Shown: positions 47,783 to 57,464, numbered from the stretch's first letter. The stretch is DNA of 64,000 nucleotides from Alteromonadaceae bacterium M269 (GCA_004353515.1 SMNZ01000002.1:186001-250000), one strand, 5' to 3'. Made by a program: numbers and translations. Notes: generated from the letters alone by a model not told the origin.

Positions 47783-48629
47783 GATGAATCCTTCTTTTGT
47801 ACCTTTAGATAAGAATAAACATAAGAACCTCAAGGTCACTTTAGACATGAGCTTTTCCAGCAGTAAAACGGCTCACCTAGCTGCTATTTCATTAAAAGAG
47901 GCTCCCTTTGCAGCATCTGCAATGCCTCTTATTATTATCAAGACACCCCAACACGGTACATATCACTTAGCTGGTATGATGGGCGTTGAACCTAATACCA
48001 ACTTGTATCACCAGGATGGAAAGTGGCAAGGTCATCACGTTCCTTGGAATGTTCAGCGTTATCCATTTGATATTCGTGGTGATAAAGAGAAAGTTGTTAT
48101 TTTTTTCGATGAAAATAGTGACATGGTAGGTGATAAAGAAGGCGAAGCTTTATTTGATGGTGAGGGTAATGCTACACCTTATTTGGAGCGCGTTAGAACT
48201 TTAATGAGCCAAATTGCTGATAGTGAGGTGAACTCTGCAACTTTCTTTAAGCAAATTCAAGAATATGACTTGCTAGATCCTATTAGCGTACGTGTATCTT
48301 TTGCTGATGGCGAAAATAAAAACCTCGTTGGTATGTATGGGATCAGTGAGCAACGTTTAATGGCTCTGCCTGATGAGTCTATTGTTGCACTGATGCGTTC
48401 TGGATCTTTGGGTATGCTATACGCGATGTTGACATCTGTAGGTCAGCTAAACACTTTGGTGCGTTTATCTCAAACAACTGCTAAGCCGATTGCTAATATT
48501 CAATTTGGTGTTGATGAAGGCGCAGAAGATGCGGCACAGCCAGAAGCGAAAGTTGACGAGGCAGAAGCAAAGCCAGCAGCTAAAGCTAAGAAAACTACGA
48601 AGAAAGCAGCCGCTAAAAAAGCTGACTAA
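47783..48629 (+). CDS. SapC family protein with lysine/alanine-rich tail, copy 2
   Basis: The protein starts at the ATG at 47783, the second of two overlapping starts, with a conserved beginning NPSFVPLDKNKHKNLKVTL. The SapC body (about 1-240) includes PLIIIKTPQHGTYHLAGMMG, VQRYPFDIRG and EGEALFDGEGNATPYLERV, parallel to copy 1. The final 30 residues are A/K/E-rich (EAKPAAKAKKTTKKAAAKKAD), like histone H1-type tails, and copy 1 lacks them. The tail is in frame and ends at a normal stop, so it is not a frameshift artefact. It is the last gene before the convergent galactose operon. Confidence 0.85.
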
Positions 48630-48644
48630 TTCGCCTTTCTAAAT

Positions 48645-48672
48645 TACCGTGCATTGTTTTAATGCACGGTAA
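48645..48672. terminator. Bidirectional hairpin between SapC copy 2 and galM
   Basis: TTACCGTGCATT (48645-48656), loop GTTT, and AATGCACGGTAA (48661-48672) form a perfect 12-bp stem that includes the galM stop codon. It is shared by convergent genes. The flanks are only moderately T-rich. Confidence 0.75.
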
Positions 48673-49696
48673 CTTTATATCGAGTCTCACTTCTAAAGAC
48701 ATCACCTTCCCGAAGCAAAGCGCTCGGAAATTCCTCTTGATTCGGTGAGTCGGGATAGAACTGAGTTTCTAAACAAATAGCTTGGTGTGGCTTGTATTCG
48801 CAACCATCTTTCCCATTGTCCAGTGAGAGAAAGTTTGCTGTATAAATCTGTAGCCCAGGCATCGTTGTTTTGACTTCCAAAGCTAAATCATTCGTGCTGC
48901 TGGTCAACCGAGCACAGGTTTTATCTATGGAGTTATCCGCTAAGCACCAGTTATGATCTAGCCCTTTCGCTTGTACAATGAGTGGATCACCTGAAGTAAG
49001 CGAATTGCTCAACGTAGCTTCCTGATTAAAATCAAAATCTGTTCCAGGTACCGTTTTTAAGTGACCACTTGGAATACCATTTTCATTAACTTCGAGTACA
49101 TGGTTAGCGTGAATATGGAGTTTATGTTCTTTGATTGAATCCGCTTGATGCCCATCTAAGTTGAAGTAACTATGCTGAGTTGGGTTGAATACCGTAGCTT
49201 TATCCGAGTTTGCCTGATAGTGAATAATTAACTCATTATCATCTGACAGCATGTAGGTAACTTCTAGGTTTAAATTACCCGGGAAACCTTGGTCTCCATC
49301 TTCACTGAACAAAGATAAACGCAATTGCTGACTTGAGACATTTTTAACCTTCCAAACACGTTTATTGAAGCCATTTGAACCACCATGTAAGCAATTCCCG
49401 GCTTGATTGATATCAGCTTGATACTTGTTATTCCCGATTGAGAAAGAGCCTTTGTGTATGCGGTTGGCGTAACGACCTACAACACACCCTAAGTAATGTT
49501 CATTGCTGAAGTAGCTTTCTGCATCATCAAACCCAAGAACAATATCTCTTTGTTGCTTATCTTGAGTGACAACACAGAAGCGCCTGACTATGGCTCCTAG
49601 TGTTAAAATATCGACAAAGGTGCCGTGGCTGTTAGAAAGCCTAAATTGCTCTATTTCTTGCCCTTCGGGCGTTTGACCAAAATGCATATCATCCAT
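48659..49696 (-). CDS. galM: Aldose 1-epimerase (mutarotase)
   Basis: This 345-residue protein interconverts alpha and beta galactose and glucose. The catalytic segments are TQHSYFNLDG (histidine) and ICLETQFYPDSPN (glutamate base), with GRYANRIHKG and NCLHGGSNGFNKRVW upstream. Length is normal. It is last in the operon; its ATG overlaps the kinase stop codon (TAATG). It supplies the anomer used by the dehydrogenase. Confidence 0.94.
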   Translation of the reverse strand: MDDMHFGQTPEGQEIEQFRLSNSHGTFVDILTLGAIVRRFCVVTQDKQQRDIVLGFDDAESYFSNEHYLGCVVGRYANRIHKGSFSIGNNKYQADINQAGNCLHGGSNGFNKRVWKVKNVSSQQLRLSLFSEDGDQGFPGNLNLEVTYMLSDDNELIIHYQANSDKATVFNPTQHSYFNLDGHQADSIKEHKLHIHANHVLEVNENGIPSGHLKTVPGTDFDFNQEATLSNSLTSGDPLIVQAKGLDHNWCLADNSIDKTCARLTSSTNDLALEVKTTMPGLQIYTANFLSLDNGKDGCEYKPHQAICLETQFYPDSPNQEEFPSALLREGDVFRSETRYKVTVH

Positions 49697-51189
49697 TACC
49701 TGTGTTGTTTAGTCGCGTTAACAGCAGACTGCCAACCCGATAAAAGCTGGGTCTTAATATCGTCAGACATACTAGGTTCAAATTTGGCGTTGATTTGTAC
49801 TTTCTGGCTGAGTTGTTCCATCGATTCATAAATGCCAGCCTGCAAACCTGCTAGAAAAGCGGCACCCAATGCCGTTGTTTCCATCACTTTGGGTCTCTCA
49901 ACCGATTGCTCTAAAATGTCGGATAAGAACTGACATAGCCAATCATTAGCAACCATACCGCCGTCAACTCTTAACGCTGATGGTGAGACGCCTTCTTGCG
50001 TCATGGCGTTCAAAAGGTCAGCCGTTTGGAAACATACAGCCTCTAATGATGCTCTTGCTAGATGGGCATTGGTACTCCCTCGGGTTAGGCCGAATATAGC
50101 GCCTCGACAATCAGGATCCCAATGTGGAGCACCTAAACCAGCGAATGCAGGTACAACATAAACGCCGTGGTCATAGTCTAGCGACTTCGCTAACGCTTCT
50201 GTTTCTCTTGCGCTATCGATAATGCTTAAACCGTCTCTCAACCATTGCACACCAGCGCCTGCGATAAAAATAGAACCTTCAAGCGCGTAATGTGTTTTTC
50301 CTTGGATTTGATAGGCAACGGTGGAGAGAAGTTTATGTTTGGATTGTACGACTTGTTCACCTGTATTAAGTAAAACAAAGCAACCTGTACCGTAGGTACT
50401 TTTGATGCTGCCTTGTGTGAAACAACACTGACCAATAGCAGCTGCTTGCTGGTCACCAGCAACGCCACAAATAGGGATAGGTTGCTCAAAAACACCTTCT
50501 GCAGTTACGCCGTAATCATCTGCACATTGTTTGACTTCAGGAAGAACTGATTTAGGAACGTCGAAAATTGATAGTAGTTCATCGTCCCACGCTAAAGTAT
50601 TGATATTATATAGGTTTGTCCGGCTAGCGTTTGTTGCATCTGTCGCATGAGTTTTACCTTGAGTTAGTTTCCATATCAGGAAACTGTCAACGGTTCCGAA
50701 AGCGAGCTCGCCTTTTTCGGCTCTTTCCCGAGCTCCTTCTACATTGTCCAATATCCAGCTGACTTTCGTTGCTGAAAAGTAGGGATCGAGTAGTAAGCCA
50801 GCTTTACTCTGAACTTTTGTTAATAAGCCTTTGTCTTGAAGATCTCTACAATGATTTGCTGTTCGCCTGTCCTGCCAGACAATGGCATTGTAGATAGCTT
50901 TGCCCGTCTCTCGATCCCAAACAATTGTCGTTTCCCTCTGGTTCGTGACGCCAATGGCTGCAACTGTGTAGTTTGATTCTTTAGCTTGTTTAAGTGCATC
51001 TCGGCATACGGTTAATGTCGATTGCCAAATTTCTTCTGGATCGTGTTCTACCCAACCGTCATTCGGATAATGCTGTTGAAACTCCATTTGAGCTGAAGTA
51101 AGAATTTCTCCATCTTCGGAAAAAACAATGGCTCTACTGCTCGTTGTACCTTGGTCGATGGATAGAATACAGTTGTCTAATTTTTTCAT
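49696..51189 (-). CDS. glpK: Glycerol kinase
   Basis: This 497-residue FGGY kinase phosphorylates glycerol to glycerol 3-phosphate. [14 protein letters not shown] at the start, [22 protein letters not shown]-like [11 protein letters not shown] and [12 protein letters not shown] are glycerol kinase marks. It is translationally coupled to galM. Finding it inside a galactose-oxidation operon is unusual and suggests that the imported substrate releases glycerol with galactose (inference). No glycerol facilitator or glpD is in the window. Confidence 0.92.
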   Translation of the reverse strand: MKKLDNCILSIDQGTTSSRAIVFSEDGEILTSAQMEFQQHYPNDGWVEHDPEEIWQSTLTVCRDALKQAKESNYTVAAIGVTNQRETTIVWDRETGKAIYNAIVWQDRRTANHCRDLQDKGLLTKVQSKAGLLLDPYFSATKVSWILDNVEGARERAEKGELAFGTVDSFLIWKLTQGKTHATDATNASRTNLYNINTLAWDDELLSIFDVPKSVLPEVKQCADDYGVTAEGVFEQPIPICGVAGDQQAAAIGQCCFTQGSIKSTYGTGCFVLLNTGEQVVQSKHKLLSTVAYQIQGKTHYALEGSIFIAGAGVQWLRDGLSIIDSARETEALAKSLDYDHGVYVVPAFAGLGAPHWDPDCRGAIFGLTRGSTNAHLARASLEAVCFQTADLLNAMTQEGVSPSALRVDGGMVANDWLCQFLSDILEQSVERPKVMETTALGAAFLAGLQAGIYESMEQLSQKVQINAKFEPSMSDDIKTQLLSGWQSAVNATKQHR

Positions 51190-51324
51190 TGAAAGTCCAG
51201 CAGATTATTAATGACATTTACTTTTGATGAATATATTTGAGAGGTGCGGGAGGAAGTAGCACGCCAATCAATACATTCGTGAAAGAGGGAAGGCGTGCCA
51301 CTAGATGTAGCACGCGACAGCTTT

Positions 51325-52050
51325 TTATTTGGGTGGATTCTCTTCATTCATTGCTTGGTTAAGTAAGAGTTTTGCTTCTAGAAGTAACGCTCTCATTTCA
51401 TCTTCAGCGGCTTGTGCATCCCCACTTAGAATGAGTTGTAGTATTTTGTCGTGATCTTCGACACTAGCGCGCTCCACGCCTTTAAATCTATTAGTAATGC
51501 GAATACTGAATCTCAACGCAACTTCTATTGTGTGGCGCATGTTCCAGAAGAACCTGTTGTTACTGGCTTCGAGAACACCAACGTGAAAAGCGATGTCAGC
51601 ATCTAGAGGATCATCTTGTCCTAGATCTGCTGCCCTCATGCGCTCTATGGCGGCTTCGAGATCAGCTCTTTGCTCTGTTGTGATGTTTTTAGCTGCTAGA
51701 CCAGCTGCGGCAGGCTCAATGGCCAAGCGCATGTCTGCAAACTCAGAAATAATGGGTAAAGAACCTTTTCGATCAAGCAGCCAGTTAAGAATGTCTGGGT
51801 CTGATAAGTTCCACTGTGATTCGGGTAAAACCATGGTGCCTCGCCTCGGGCGGGCGTCTAACATGCCTTTTGCTGTTAACATTTTTACCGCTTCACGTAA
51901 TACGGTACGACTTGCATCAAAAGTTTCACAAAGATCAGCCTCTGGCTTCAATGGAGAGCCAGCTGGGAATTCGCCAAGTGCAATAGACTTACCTAAAGAT
52001 TGCACGATGTGGCGAGTAAAATTTCCACTAAACATTCTTGCTGCCATCAA
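51325..52050 (-). CDS. GntR/FadR-family transcriptional regulator
   Basis: This 241-residue protein has an N-terminal winged helix (about 10-75, with AGSPLKPEADLCETFDASRT and VLREAVKMLTAKGML) and a C-terminal FCD ligand domain (about 100-225), with the metal-binding set DIAFHVGVLEASNN and later histidines. It lies within the operon between the lactonase and kinase genes. DgoR of enterobacteria belongs to the same family and responds to galactonate, so it is the natural candidate to control this locus (inference). A short plus-strand open frame opposite it is not a gene. Confidence 0.9.
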   Translation of the reverse strand: MMAARMFSGNFTRHIVQSLGKSIALGEFPAGSPLKPEADLCETFDASRTVLREAVKMLTAKGMLDARPRRGTMVLPESQWNLSDPDILNWLLDRKGSLPIISEFADMRLAIEPAAAGLAAKNITTEQRADLEAAIERMRAADLGQDDPLDADIAFHVGVLEASNNRFFWNMRHTIEVALRFSIRITNRFKGVERASVEDHDKILQLILSGDAQAAEDEMRALLLEAKLLLNQAMNEENPPK

Positions 52051-52109
52051 TTTTCCTTACTAAGGTTCTTTTATTATTATTCTTTAATTTACAGTCGCGA
52101 TAGTTTTCC

Positions 52110-53000
52110 CTAAGTACGACCAAGCGTACATATTGCTTGCTCTTTCCCAGTATTCGGAGTTTGATACACGAAAACGCGACCATCCCGAGAACTATCTCGC
52201 TGATTTAGTAAACCGTCTAGCGCACTAGTTACAAACAAGTGGGTCATGCGGTCACCACCGAAGCATACCGACGTCGGTTGTATAGGTGGAACGGCTAATA
52301 CTACATCTGTTTCGCCGTTAGGCATATACCTGACTACCTGGGAGCCATTCCAATGAGCGCTCCATACGCCACCTTGGACATCAACACAGCAACCATCAGG
52401 GTGTACATGACGATGAGTTCGTGCGAATTCGCTCGCATGACCAACATCTCCTTGGGATAAATCAAACGGATAGCATTTGATTTCTTCTGTTGGGGAATCT
52501 GTAAAATACATAAATGCCCCATCAGGGCTCCAACTTAGCCCATTACTGATATGTATATTACTCAGTACTGCAGTGTATTTTGTCTCACTATCTAATCGGT
52601 ATAACTGACCGTTAAACTCTTTTTGCTGATGGTTTTGGTCCATACTGCCAGCCCAAAAACGACCAGCAGGGTCGACTCGACCATCGTTCATTCGAACGCC
52701 ATTCCGGCATTCGTTCACGGTCAGACTCCAATACTTTTTATTATTCACCGGAGAGAATAACGCGAAGTTATCAGAGAACGCACAGATTAATACGTCTGGA
52801 TCTGATGTCAAACCAAAAGAGCATAACGGCTCGTTAAGTGCAAAAGTATCTAATTTATCTTCTTTAAACCACCACCTGTACACTTTGTTGTCGAGTATAT
52901 CTGTCCACCAAAAGCAACACACCCTGTGATCCCATAGAGCGTTTTCACCGAGCAAACAGGGGACATCAATCGAATGAACGAGCTTACAGTCAGACGTCAT
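52110..53000 (-). CDS. SMP-30/gluconolactonase-type sugar lactonase
   Basis: This 296-residue six-bladed beta-propeller hydrolyses galactono- or glucono-lactone. The metal ligands show in LLGENALWDHR (glutamate), NDGRVDPAGRFWAGSMD (asparagine and aspartate) and SNGLSWSPDGAFMYFTDSP. No signal peptide, so it is cytoplasmic. It overlaps dgoA by 11 bp. In this pathway it opens the lactone made by the dehydrogenase. Confidence 0.92.
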   Translation of the reverse strand: MTSDCKLVHSIDVPCLLGENALWDHRVCCFWWTDILDNKVYRWWFKEDKLDTFALNEPLCSFGLTSDPDVLICAFSDNFALFSPVNNKKYWSLTVNECRNGVRMNDGRVDPAGRFWAGSMDQNHQQKEFNGQLYRLDSETKYTAVLSNIHISNGLSWSPDGAFMYFTDSPTEEIKCYPFDLSQGDVGHASEFARTHRHVHPDGCCVDVQGGVWSAHWNGSQVVRYMPNGETDVVLAVPPIQPTSVCFGGDRMTHLFVTSALDGLLNQRDSSRDGRVFVYQTPNTGKEQAICTLGRT

Positions 53001-53625
53001 TGAGTAATTGTTCTCTTTTGCTAACTAATTGTAAGGCAATATGTTTTATCTCGGATAAAGCCATATCTGGTTTGAATAAGAAGGAACCTAAGCCAAATCC
53101 GTCGCACCCTGCTTTGTGCCAATCTGTTAGGTTCTGTGTATTAACTCCACCCACTGCAAAGAGCTTTGATTCAACCGGTAGCACAGCTTTTAGTGCCTTA
53201 ACGTGCGAATACCCATAGGTATCTGCAGGAAATAGCTTCAAGTAGTTAGCACCAGCATGTATTGCTTTGAATGCTTCGGTGGCAGTGGCTACTCCTGGTA
53301 TGGAGTGCAACCCACGAGAAACCGTGGCACGTATAACTTCTTCATCTGTGTTGGGAGAAACAATGATTTGTGCGCCAGCCTGATCACATTCCCTAACTTG
53401 TTCAACTGTTAATACGGTACCAGCGCCTATTGAGCAGTGATCGGGTAAGGTTTCTGCTATTTGCTCAATACTCTCCAATGCATTGGGGGAATTCAAAGGC
53501 ACTTCCATAATAGTAATGCCAGATTCAATGAGTACATTAGCGACTTCACGCGCTTTGTTAGGAATTATTCCTCTGAGAATGGCAATTAAGGGGAGCTTAC
53601 CCAGACCGTCTGACATCGTACTCAT
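52990..53625 (-). CDS. dgoA: 2-dehydro-3-deoxy-6-phosphogalactonate aldolase
   Basis: I choose the ATG at 53625 because GGAGG lies 5 nt upstream; the frame is open to 53661, but that start overlaps dgoK deeply without a ribosome site. This gives 211 residues. KDPG/KDPGal aldolase marks are LIAILRGIIPNKAREV, the GAGTVLTVEQV segment and the Schiff-base lysine in NYLKLFPADTYG. It splits KDPGal to pyruvate and glyceraldehyde 3-phosphate. It overlaps the end of dgoK, which indicates coupling. Confidence 0.92.
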   Translation of the reverse strand: MSTMSDGLGKLPLIAILRGIIPNKAREVANVLIESGITIMEVPLNSPNALESIEQIAETLPDHCSIGAGTVLTVEQVRECDQAGAQIIVSPNTDEEVIRATVSRGLHSIPGVATATEAFKAIHAGANYLKLFPADTYGYSHVKALKAVLPVESKLFAVGGVNTQNLTDWHKAGCDGFGLGSFLFKPDMALSEIKHIALQLVSKREQLLNDV

Positions 53626-54565
53626 GCGGTCCTCCAATTTGCACAAAAGCTTTGAGCCCACTAAGTGAAGCTTCTTGTCCTTTCATAACCTCAGCTTCAA
53701 TGCCGTAAGCTTTAAGTGCCTGTTGATAAAGTGGAAGTACTTGATCGTTGCCAATCACAGTAACGCTATCGAAATCGGTAAAATAGTTAACTGCGTCTCT
53801 TACATCAGAGCCTATTAAAAGCCCAGACAAATAAGAAGCAGATGTTTCTTTGGGTTGATTATCGAGCAGTTGCCGGGTTCTGCACGAAAATACGCTGTGT
53901 AATATGTTGTTGGATTTGTCGAGGCCAACTTCCAAGCCTTCCTCAAAACTAGGCTGATGCCAATAACCTTCAGTATCGGGTGTAGATATTACCGAATGGT
54001 GATTGATAACATCGTAGAGTTCACCAACCGGGCTAGTGAGGAATGAATTTACTTGACCCAAATCAATGTGAGCCCATTTCGTGTGCGTACCAGGTAGACA
54101 CAAAAGTTGCCTGGCTTTGGTTGGGTTTTTAACAATCCAACCGATCATCTGCGTTTCTTCGCCTCTCAGCGTATCAGGTAATTTCAATGGGTTTGTGCAC
54201 GATAAGCCAGGAACGATATGAATTTGGCAGTTATGAGCATTGAAGGAAAGTCGATTATTGAAGATGGTATCTATTCGTACTGGGCAGTTGAGATAACTAG
54301 CTTGTTGCCAGCCTACGTTAGAGCCGACCATGCCGATCAAGTAGACTTGCATTGCGCCATTTGCCTTTAGCCATTTGTCGCAAAGTTTGAAAAAGTATTC
54401 TTGAGGATTTGAAAGCTGTTTAATACCTTTTCCCGCTATCTCATCAAGAATTTCGAAATTGCCATCTTTCTCGCAACCTCGACATAAATAGAGTCGGCAT
54501 TGGGTTGTGCCCCAGTCGCCAAGAATGTAAGTTTCAAAGCGACTCATATCAGGTTCTACCCGCAT
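53597..54565 (-). CDS. dgoK: 2-dehydro-3-deoxygalactonokinase
   Basis: This 322-residue kinase phosphorylates KDGal at C6 before the aldolase step. Marks are ILGDWGTTQCRLYL at the start (phosphate loop of the ASKHA fold), GMVGSNVGWQQASYLNCP and LCLPGTHTKWAHID, which are typical of DgoK. Length fits. The start overlaps the end of the SDR gene by 17 bp. Confidence 0.93.
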   Translation of the reverse strand: MRVEPDMSRFETYILGDWGTTQCRLYLCRGCEKDGNFEILDEIAGKGIKQLSNPQEYFFKLCDKWLKANGAMQVYLIGMVGSNVGWQQASYLNCPVRIDTIFNNRLSFNAHNCQIHIVPGLSCTNPLKLPDTLRGEETQMIGWIVKNPTKARQLLCLPGTHTKWAHIDLGQVNSFLTSPVGELYDVINHHSVISTPDTEGYWHQPSFEEGLEVGLDKSNNILHSVFSCRTRQLLDNQPKETSASYLSGLLIGSDVRDAVNYFTDFDSVTVIGNDQVLPLYQQALKAYGIEAEVMKGQEASLSGLKAFVQIGGPHEYDVRRSG

Positions 54566-55316
54566 CGATGACCATATGTTGGCCAGTGATCATTTTGCTA
54601 TCGTCAGAAGCAAGGAATAATGTGAGATTAGCTATATCGTCGGGTAAAAGTCGCCCTTTTATTGCTACGCGTTCCTGCCATTCCTGTTCTTTTTCGGGTG
54701 TTAACCAAAGATTAAGTTGTCTTTCTGTAACGACCCATCCTGGGAGAATGCTGTTGACGCGTATTTTATCGACACCATACTGATTTGCTAAGGCTTTAGT
54801 CATGCCATTGATACCAGCTTTGGCAGCGGCATAACTCGCCATATTGTGGGGTCCAATTAAGACATTAATTGAGCTCATATTGACAATGCTACCTCCACCT
54901 TGAGCTTGCATTATCGGGATAACTTCCTGGCAACAGAAAAAGGATGCATCCAAGTTCACCTGCATAAAGCTATGCCATTGTGCTTGAGACATTTCGGTTG
55001 GTGAGTGTCGAGCATCGTTTGATACGTTGTTAATCAAGATATCAATACGATCAAACTGAGTATGTGTGCGCCTGATACTCTCTTTTAATAAGTCAACGTT
55101 AGTGACGTCAACGGCGTGAAACTCAGGCTTAATGAAACCCTTTGAACTCATGGTTTCACATAATATGTGTGCTTGTTCATCCAGGATGTCGTTAAAAATA
55201 ACCTGACAGCCTTGGCTTGCAAAGCGTTCGACCAAGCAAGCGCCTATCCCAGTTGCACCACCAGTTAGGTAGACAACTTTATCTTTAAGACTTGGGTATT
55301 GCGCATATGGAGCCAT
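54549..55316 (-). CDS. SDR-family dehydrogenase, probable galactose dehydrogenase
   Basis: This 255-residue Rossmann oxidoreductase has the cofactor motif TGGATGIGACL (TGxxxGxG), the NNVS segment, the catalytic serine region VNMSSINVLIGP and YAAAKAG (tyrosine and lysine). It is first in the operon and followed directly by the lactonate pathway genes, so D-galactose 1-dehydrogenase is the likely reaction, by context rather than by a specific motif. A small deletion could make it use other sugars; not testable here. Confidence 0.85.
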   Translation of the reverse strand: MAPYAQYPSLKDKVVYLTGGATGIGACLVERFASQGCQVIFNDILDEQAHILCETMSSKGFIKPEFHAVDVTNVDLLKESIRRTHTQFDRIDILINNVSNDARHSPTEMSQAQWHSFMQVNLDASFFCCQEVIPIMQAQGGGSIVNMSSINVLIGPHNMASYAAAKAGINGMTKALANQYGVDKIRVNSILPGWVVTERQLNLWLTPEKEQEWQERVAIKGRLLPDDIANLTLFLASDDSKMITGQHMVIDAGRT

Positions 55317-55741
55317 AAGTAAAAATCACCTGAGTACCTGCTTACATTGAGAATATACAGTACTCAATAAAGTCTCAAAACGAGATATGAATAGATACTA
55401 TGATATTACTAAATTCAAAGAGGATTTCAACATCTACCCCTTTAACTCATATTGGAGCATAAAAGAGTCGTATTTTTACCTAACGTGTATCCCTTAAGAT
55501 CTCAGGCTTGCCAAGGTAAAGATCCCTAATATCCAATTTCTTTGGAAAGTAATAAAAACCTAACTTAATAGACTAAGCATCACGCCTTTTTGGCCTTGAC
55601 AGTTGCCTTAGCAGATACCTAAACTGTACAAAGTGGGGAAAAGTGGCATAAAGTGGATCTAAATTGCAATTTTAGAGCGATTTTTACAGTTAAGTGCCAA
55701 TTTCGATGTCTATAAAATAAAAACGAACTAAGGCTTGGGGA
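55317..55741. promoter_or_regulatory. Divergent region between the galactose operon and mraZ
   Basis: This 425-bp non-coding stretch separates two divergent operons. The left part has a possible operator: ATTGAG (55346-55351) and CTCAAT (55363-55368), an inverted repeat about 30 bp before the dehydrogenase start, so it could be the GntR site (inference). The right part carries the MraZ boxes described separately. Confidence 0.5.
55633..55659 (+). promoter_or_regulatory. MraZ-binding repeats upstream of mraZ
   Basis: Three GTGG-type boxes at exact 10-bp spacing (TGGGGA from 55634, TGGCAT from 55644, TGGATC from 55654) match the known TGGGN-N5 repeat that MraZ binds to control its own operon. 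The first box is closest to consensus. They lie about 85 bp before the start codon. Confidence 0.8.
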
Positions 55742-56200
55742 ATGTTTCGCGGCGCTAATGCAATTAATTTAGATTCCAAGGGGCGAATGACGGTTCCCAC
55801 CCGTTACCGTGCCTCTTTGATGGATGATTGCAATGGCCAACTAGTCTGTACTATCGATACCCAACAATCCTGTCTCCTCTTATATCCTCTTCCTGAATGG
55901 GAAGAAATCGAATTGAAGTTAAGCCGTCTATCGAGCATGAATCCACATGAACGCCGCTTACAGCGTTTGCTTTTGGGTTATGCGATGGAAGGCGAAATGG
56001 ATGGTAACGGAAGGTTATTGTTAGCGCCACCTTTAAGACAGCACGCCAAACTCAATAAACAGATCATGTTAGTTGGTCAGCTAAACAAATTTGAAATCTG
56101 GGATGCCGATATATGGCAGCAACAGATTCAGCAAGATATGGAAATTGAAACCAAAGGTGATTTTGAAACACCGGAACGTTTGCAGGACTTTTCTCTCTAA
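55742..56200 (+). CDS. mraZ: MraZ, transcriptional regulator of the dcw cluster
   Basis: This 152-residue protein has two AbrB-like swapped-hairpin repeats: [20 protein letters not shown] near the start and [20 protein letters not shown] in the second half. It forms a ring and represses its own promoter. It starts at ATG with TGGGGA 1-6 nt upstream, and its stop overlaps the start of rsmH (TAATGG). First gene of the cluster. Confidence 0.97.
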   Translation: MFRGANAINLDSKGRMTVPTRYRASLMDDCNGQLVCTIDTQQSCLLLYPLPEWEEIELKLSRLSSMNPHERRLQRLLLGYAMEGEMDGNGRLLLAPPLRQHAKLNKQIMLVGQLNKFEIWDADIWQQQIQQDMEIETKGDFETPERLQDFSL

Positions 56201-57147
56201 TGGTTAATGTGAGTAATACAAATCCAGCACACGAGTCAGTCTTGTTGAATGAGTCGATCCAAGGTTTGAGTATCAAGCCTGATGGTATATACCTTGACGC
56301 TACTTTTGGTCGGGGTGGGCACTCTCGTCATGTACTTTCTGCACTTTCTTCTGAAGGCCGACTCATTGCGCTTGATAGAGATCCAAGTGCTATAGAAGCG
56401 GCTAAGCAATTCGCTGATGACCCGCGTTTTTCTATTCATCATTGCCAGTTTTCTCAAATGAACGATGTTTTGGAATCTATAGGTGTTAGTGGTCAGCTTG
56501 ACGGCATCCTGATGGATCTTGGTGTTTCATCTCCGCAACTTGATGAATCTGAAAGAGGGTTTAGCTTCTTGAGGGATGGTCCTTTAGATATGCGAATGGA
56601 CCCTAGTAAAGGCATGAGTGCTGCTGATTGGCTTGCTAAAGCTGAATTAGAGGAGATTGCTAAGGTCATTAAAGAGTATGGCGAAGAGAAGTTTGGCCGC
56701 CGTATCGCACATGGCATTTTAGATATTAGAGATTCTCAACCTATTACAACGACAAAGCAATTGGCCGACGTGGTGATTGCAAGTGTGCCAAAAATAGAAC
56801 AACACAAGCACCCTGCAACTCGCACGTTTCAAGCGATAAGAATATTCATCAATGGTGAGTTGAATGAGGTTGAACAAGGACTTGAGAGTGCGCTAACACA
56901 ACTCAAGCCTGATGGCCGCTTAGCGGTCATCAGTTTCCACTCTTTGGAAGATCGTATTGTTAAACGCTTTATGCGTGAGCAAAGTCGTGGTTTGAAAGTT
57001 CCTCATGGACTGCCATTAACCGATGAGCAGATTGATGCTCATAAAGCGCTGCGTTTGATCGGCAAAGCGATTAAACCGTCGAAAGCTGAGATTGAACATA
57101 ACCCACGTTCACGAAGCTCTGTTTTAAGGGTGGCTGAAAAGATATGA
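56200..57147 (+). CDS. rsmH: 16S rRNA m4C1402 methyltransferase
   Basis: This 315-residue SAM-dependent methyltransferase modifies C1402 in the ribosomal P site. Marks are [13 protein letters not shown] at the start, [19 protein letters not shown] as SAM motif, and [20 protein letters not shown]. It ends with [14 protein letters not shown]. It overlaps mraZ and ftsL by a few bases, as usual in this cluster. Confidence 0.97.
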   Translation: MVNVSNTNPAHESVLLNESIQGLSIKPDGIYLDATFGRGGHSRHVLSALSSEGRLIALDRDPSAIEAAKQFADDPRFSIHHCQFSQMNDVLESIGVSGQLDGILMDLGVSSPQLDESERGFSFLRDGPLDMRMDPSKGMSAADWLAKAELEEIAKVIKEYGEEKFGRRIAHGILDIRDSQPITTTKQLADVVIASVPKIEQHKHPATRTFQAIRIFINGELNEVEQGLESALTQLKPDGRLAVISFHSLEDRIVKRFMREQSRGLKVPHGLPLTDEQIDAHKALRLIGKAIKPSKAEIEHNPRSRSSVLRVAEKI

Positions 57148-57464
57148 CTAAGCCCACTAAAAGCTTCAATCTCGTTAGAATTATTTTGTCCGATTTACTT
57201 CGTCACCCACTGCAGGTGACTTTGTTCTTATTGGTGTTAGTCAGCGCTGCTGCGGTTGTTTTGAGCAGTCATGAAAACAGACAACGAAGCATTGTACTCG
57301 AACAGTTGATGCAAGAAAGGGACAGGCTCGATATTGAATGGCGACATTTGGTGTTAGAGCAAAGTGCCTTAACCGAACATAATAGAATTGAAACCTTAGT
57401 GAAGAAGCAATTGGATATGCATCGACCCAGTCCCGACGAAGAAGTCGTCGTAAGGATACGGTGA
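57144..57464 (+). CDS. ftsL: Cell division protein FtsL
   Basis: This 106-residue bitopic protein has a short cytoplasmic start, one membrane helix (about 22-42, [16 protein letters not shown]) and a leucine-rich periplasmic coiled coil ([20 protein letters not shown]) that pairs with FtsB. Sequence identity is always low in this family, but position between rsmH and ftsI and topology make the call safe. It starts inside the end of rsmH. Confidence 0.92.
   Translation: MTKPTKSFNLVRIILSDLLRHPLQVTLFLLVLVSAAAVVLSSHENRQRSIVLEQLMQERDRLDIEWRHLVLEQSALTEHNRIETLVKKQLDMHRPSPDEEVVVRIR

Noticed and set aside
51593-52063. A 156-codon plus-strand frame opposite the GntR regulator gene
   Set aside because: The minus-strand frame encodes a complete FadR-type regulator in an operon. 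The opposite frame is low-complexity (S/A/R-rich) and is explained by codon bias.
53626-53661. Longer N-terminus for the KDPGal aldolase
   Set aside because: A perfect GGAGG sits before the ATG at 53625, and the longer start would overlap dgoK more deeply without a ribosome site.
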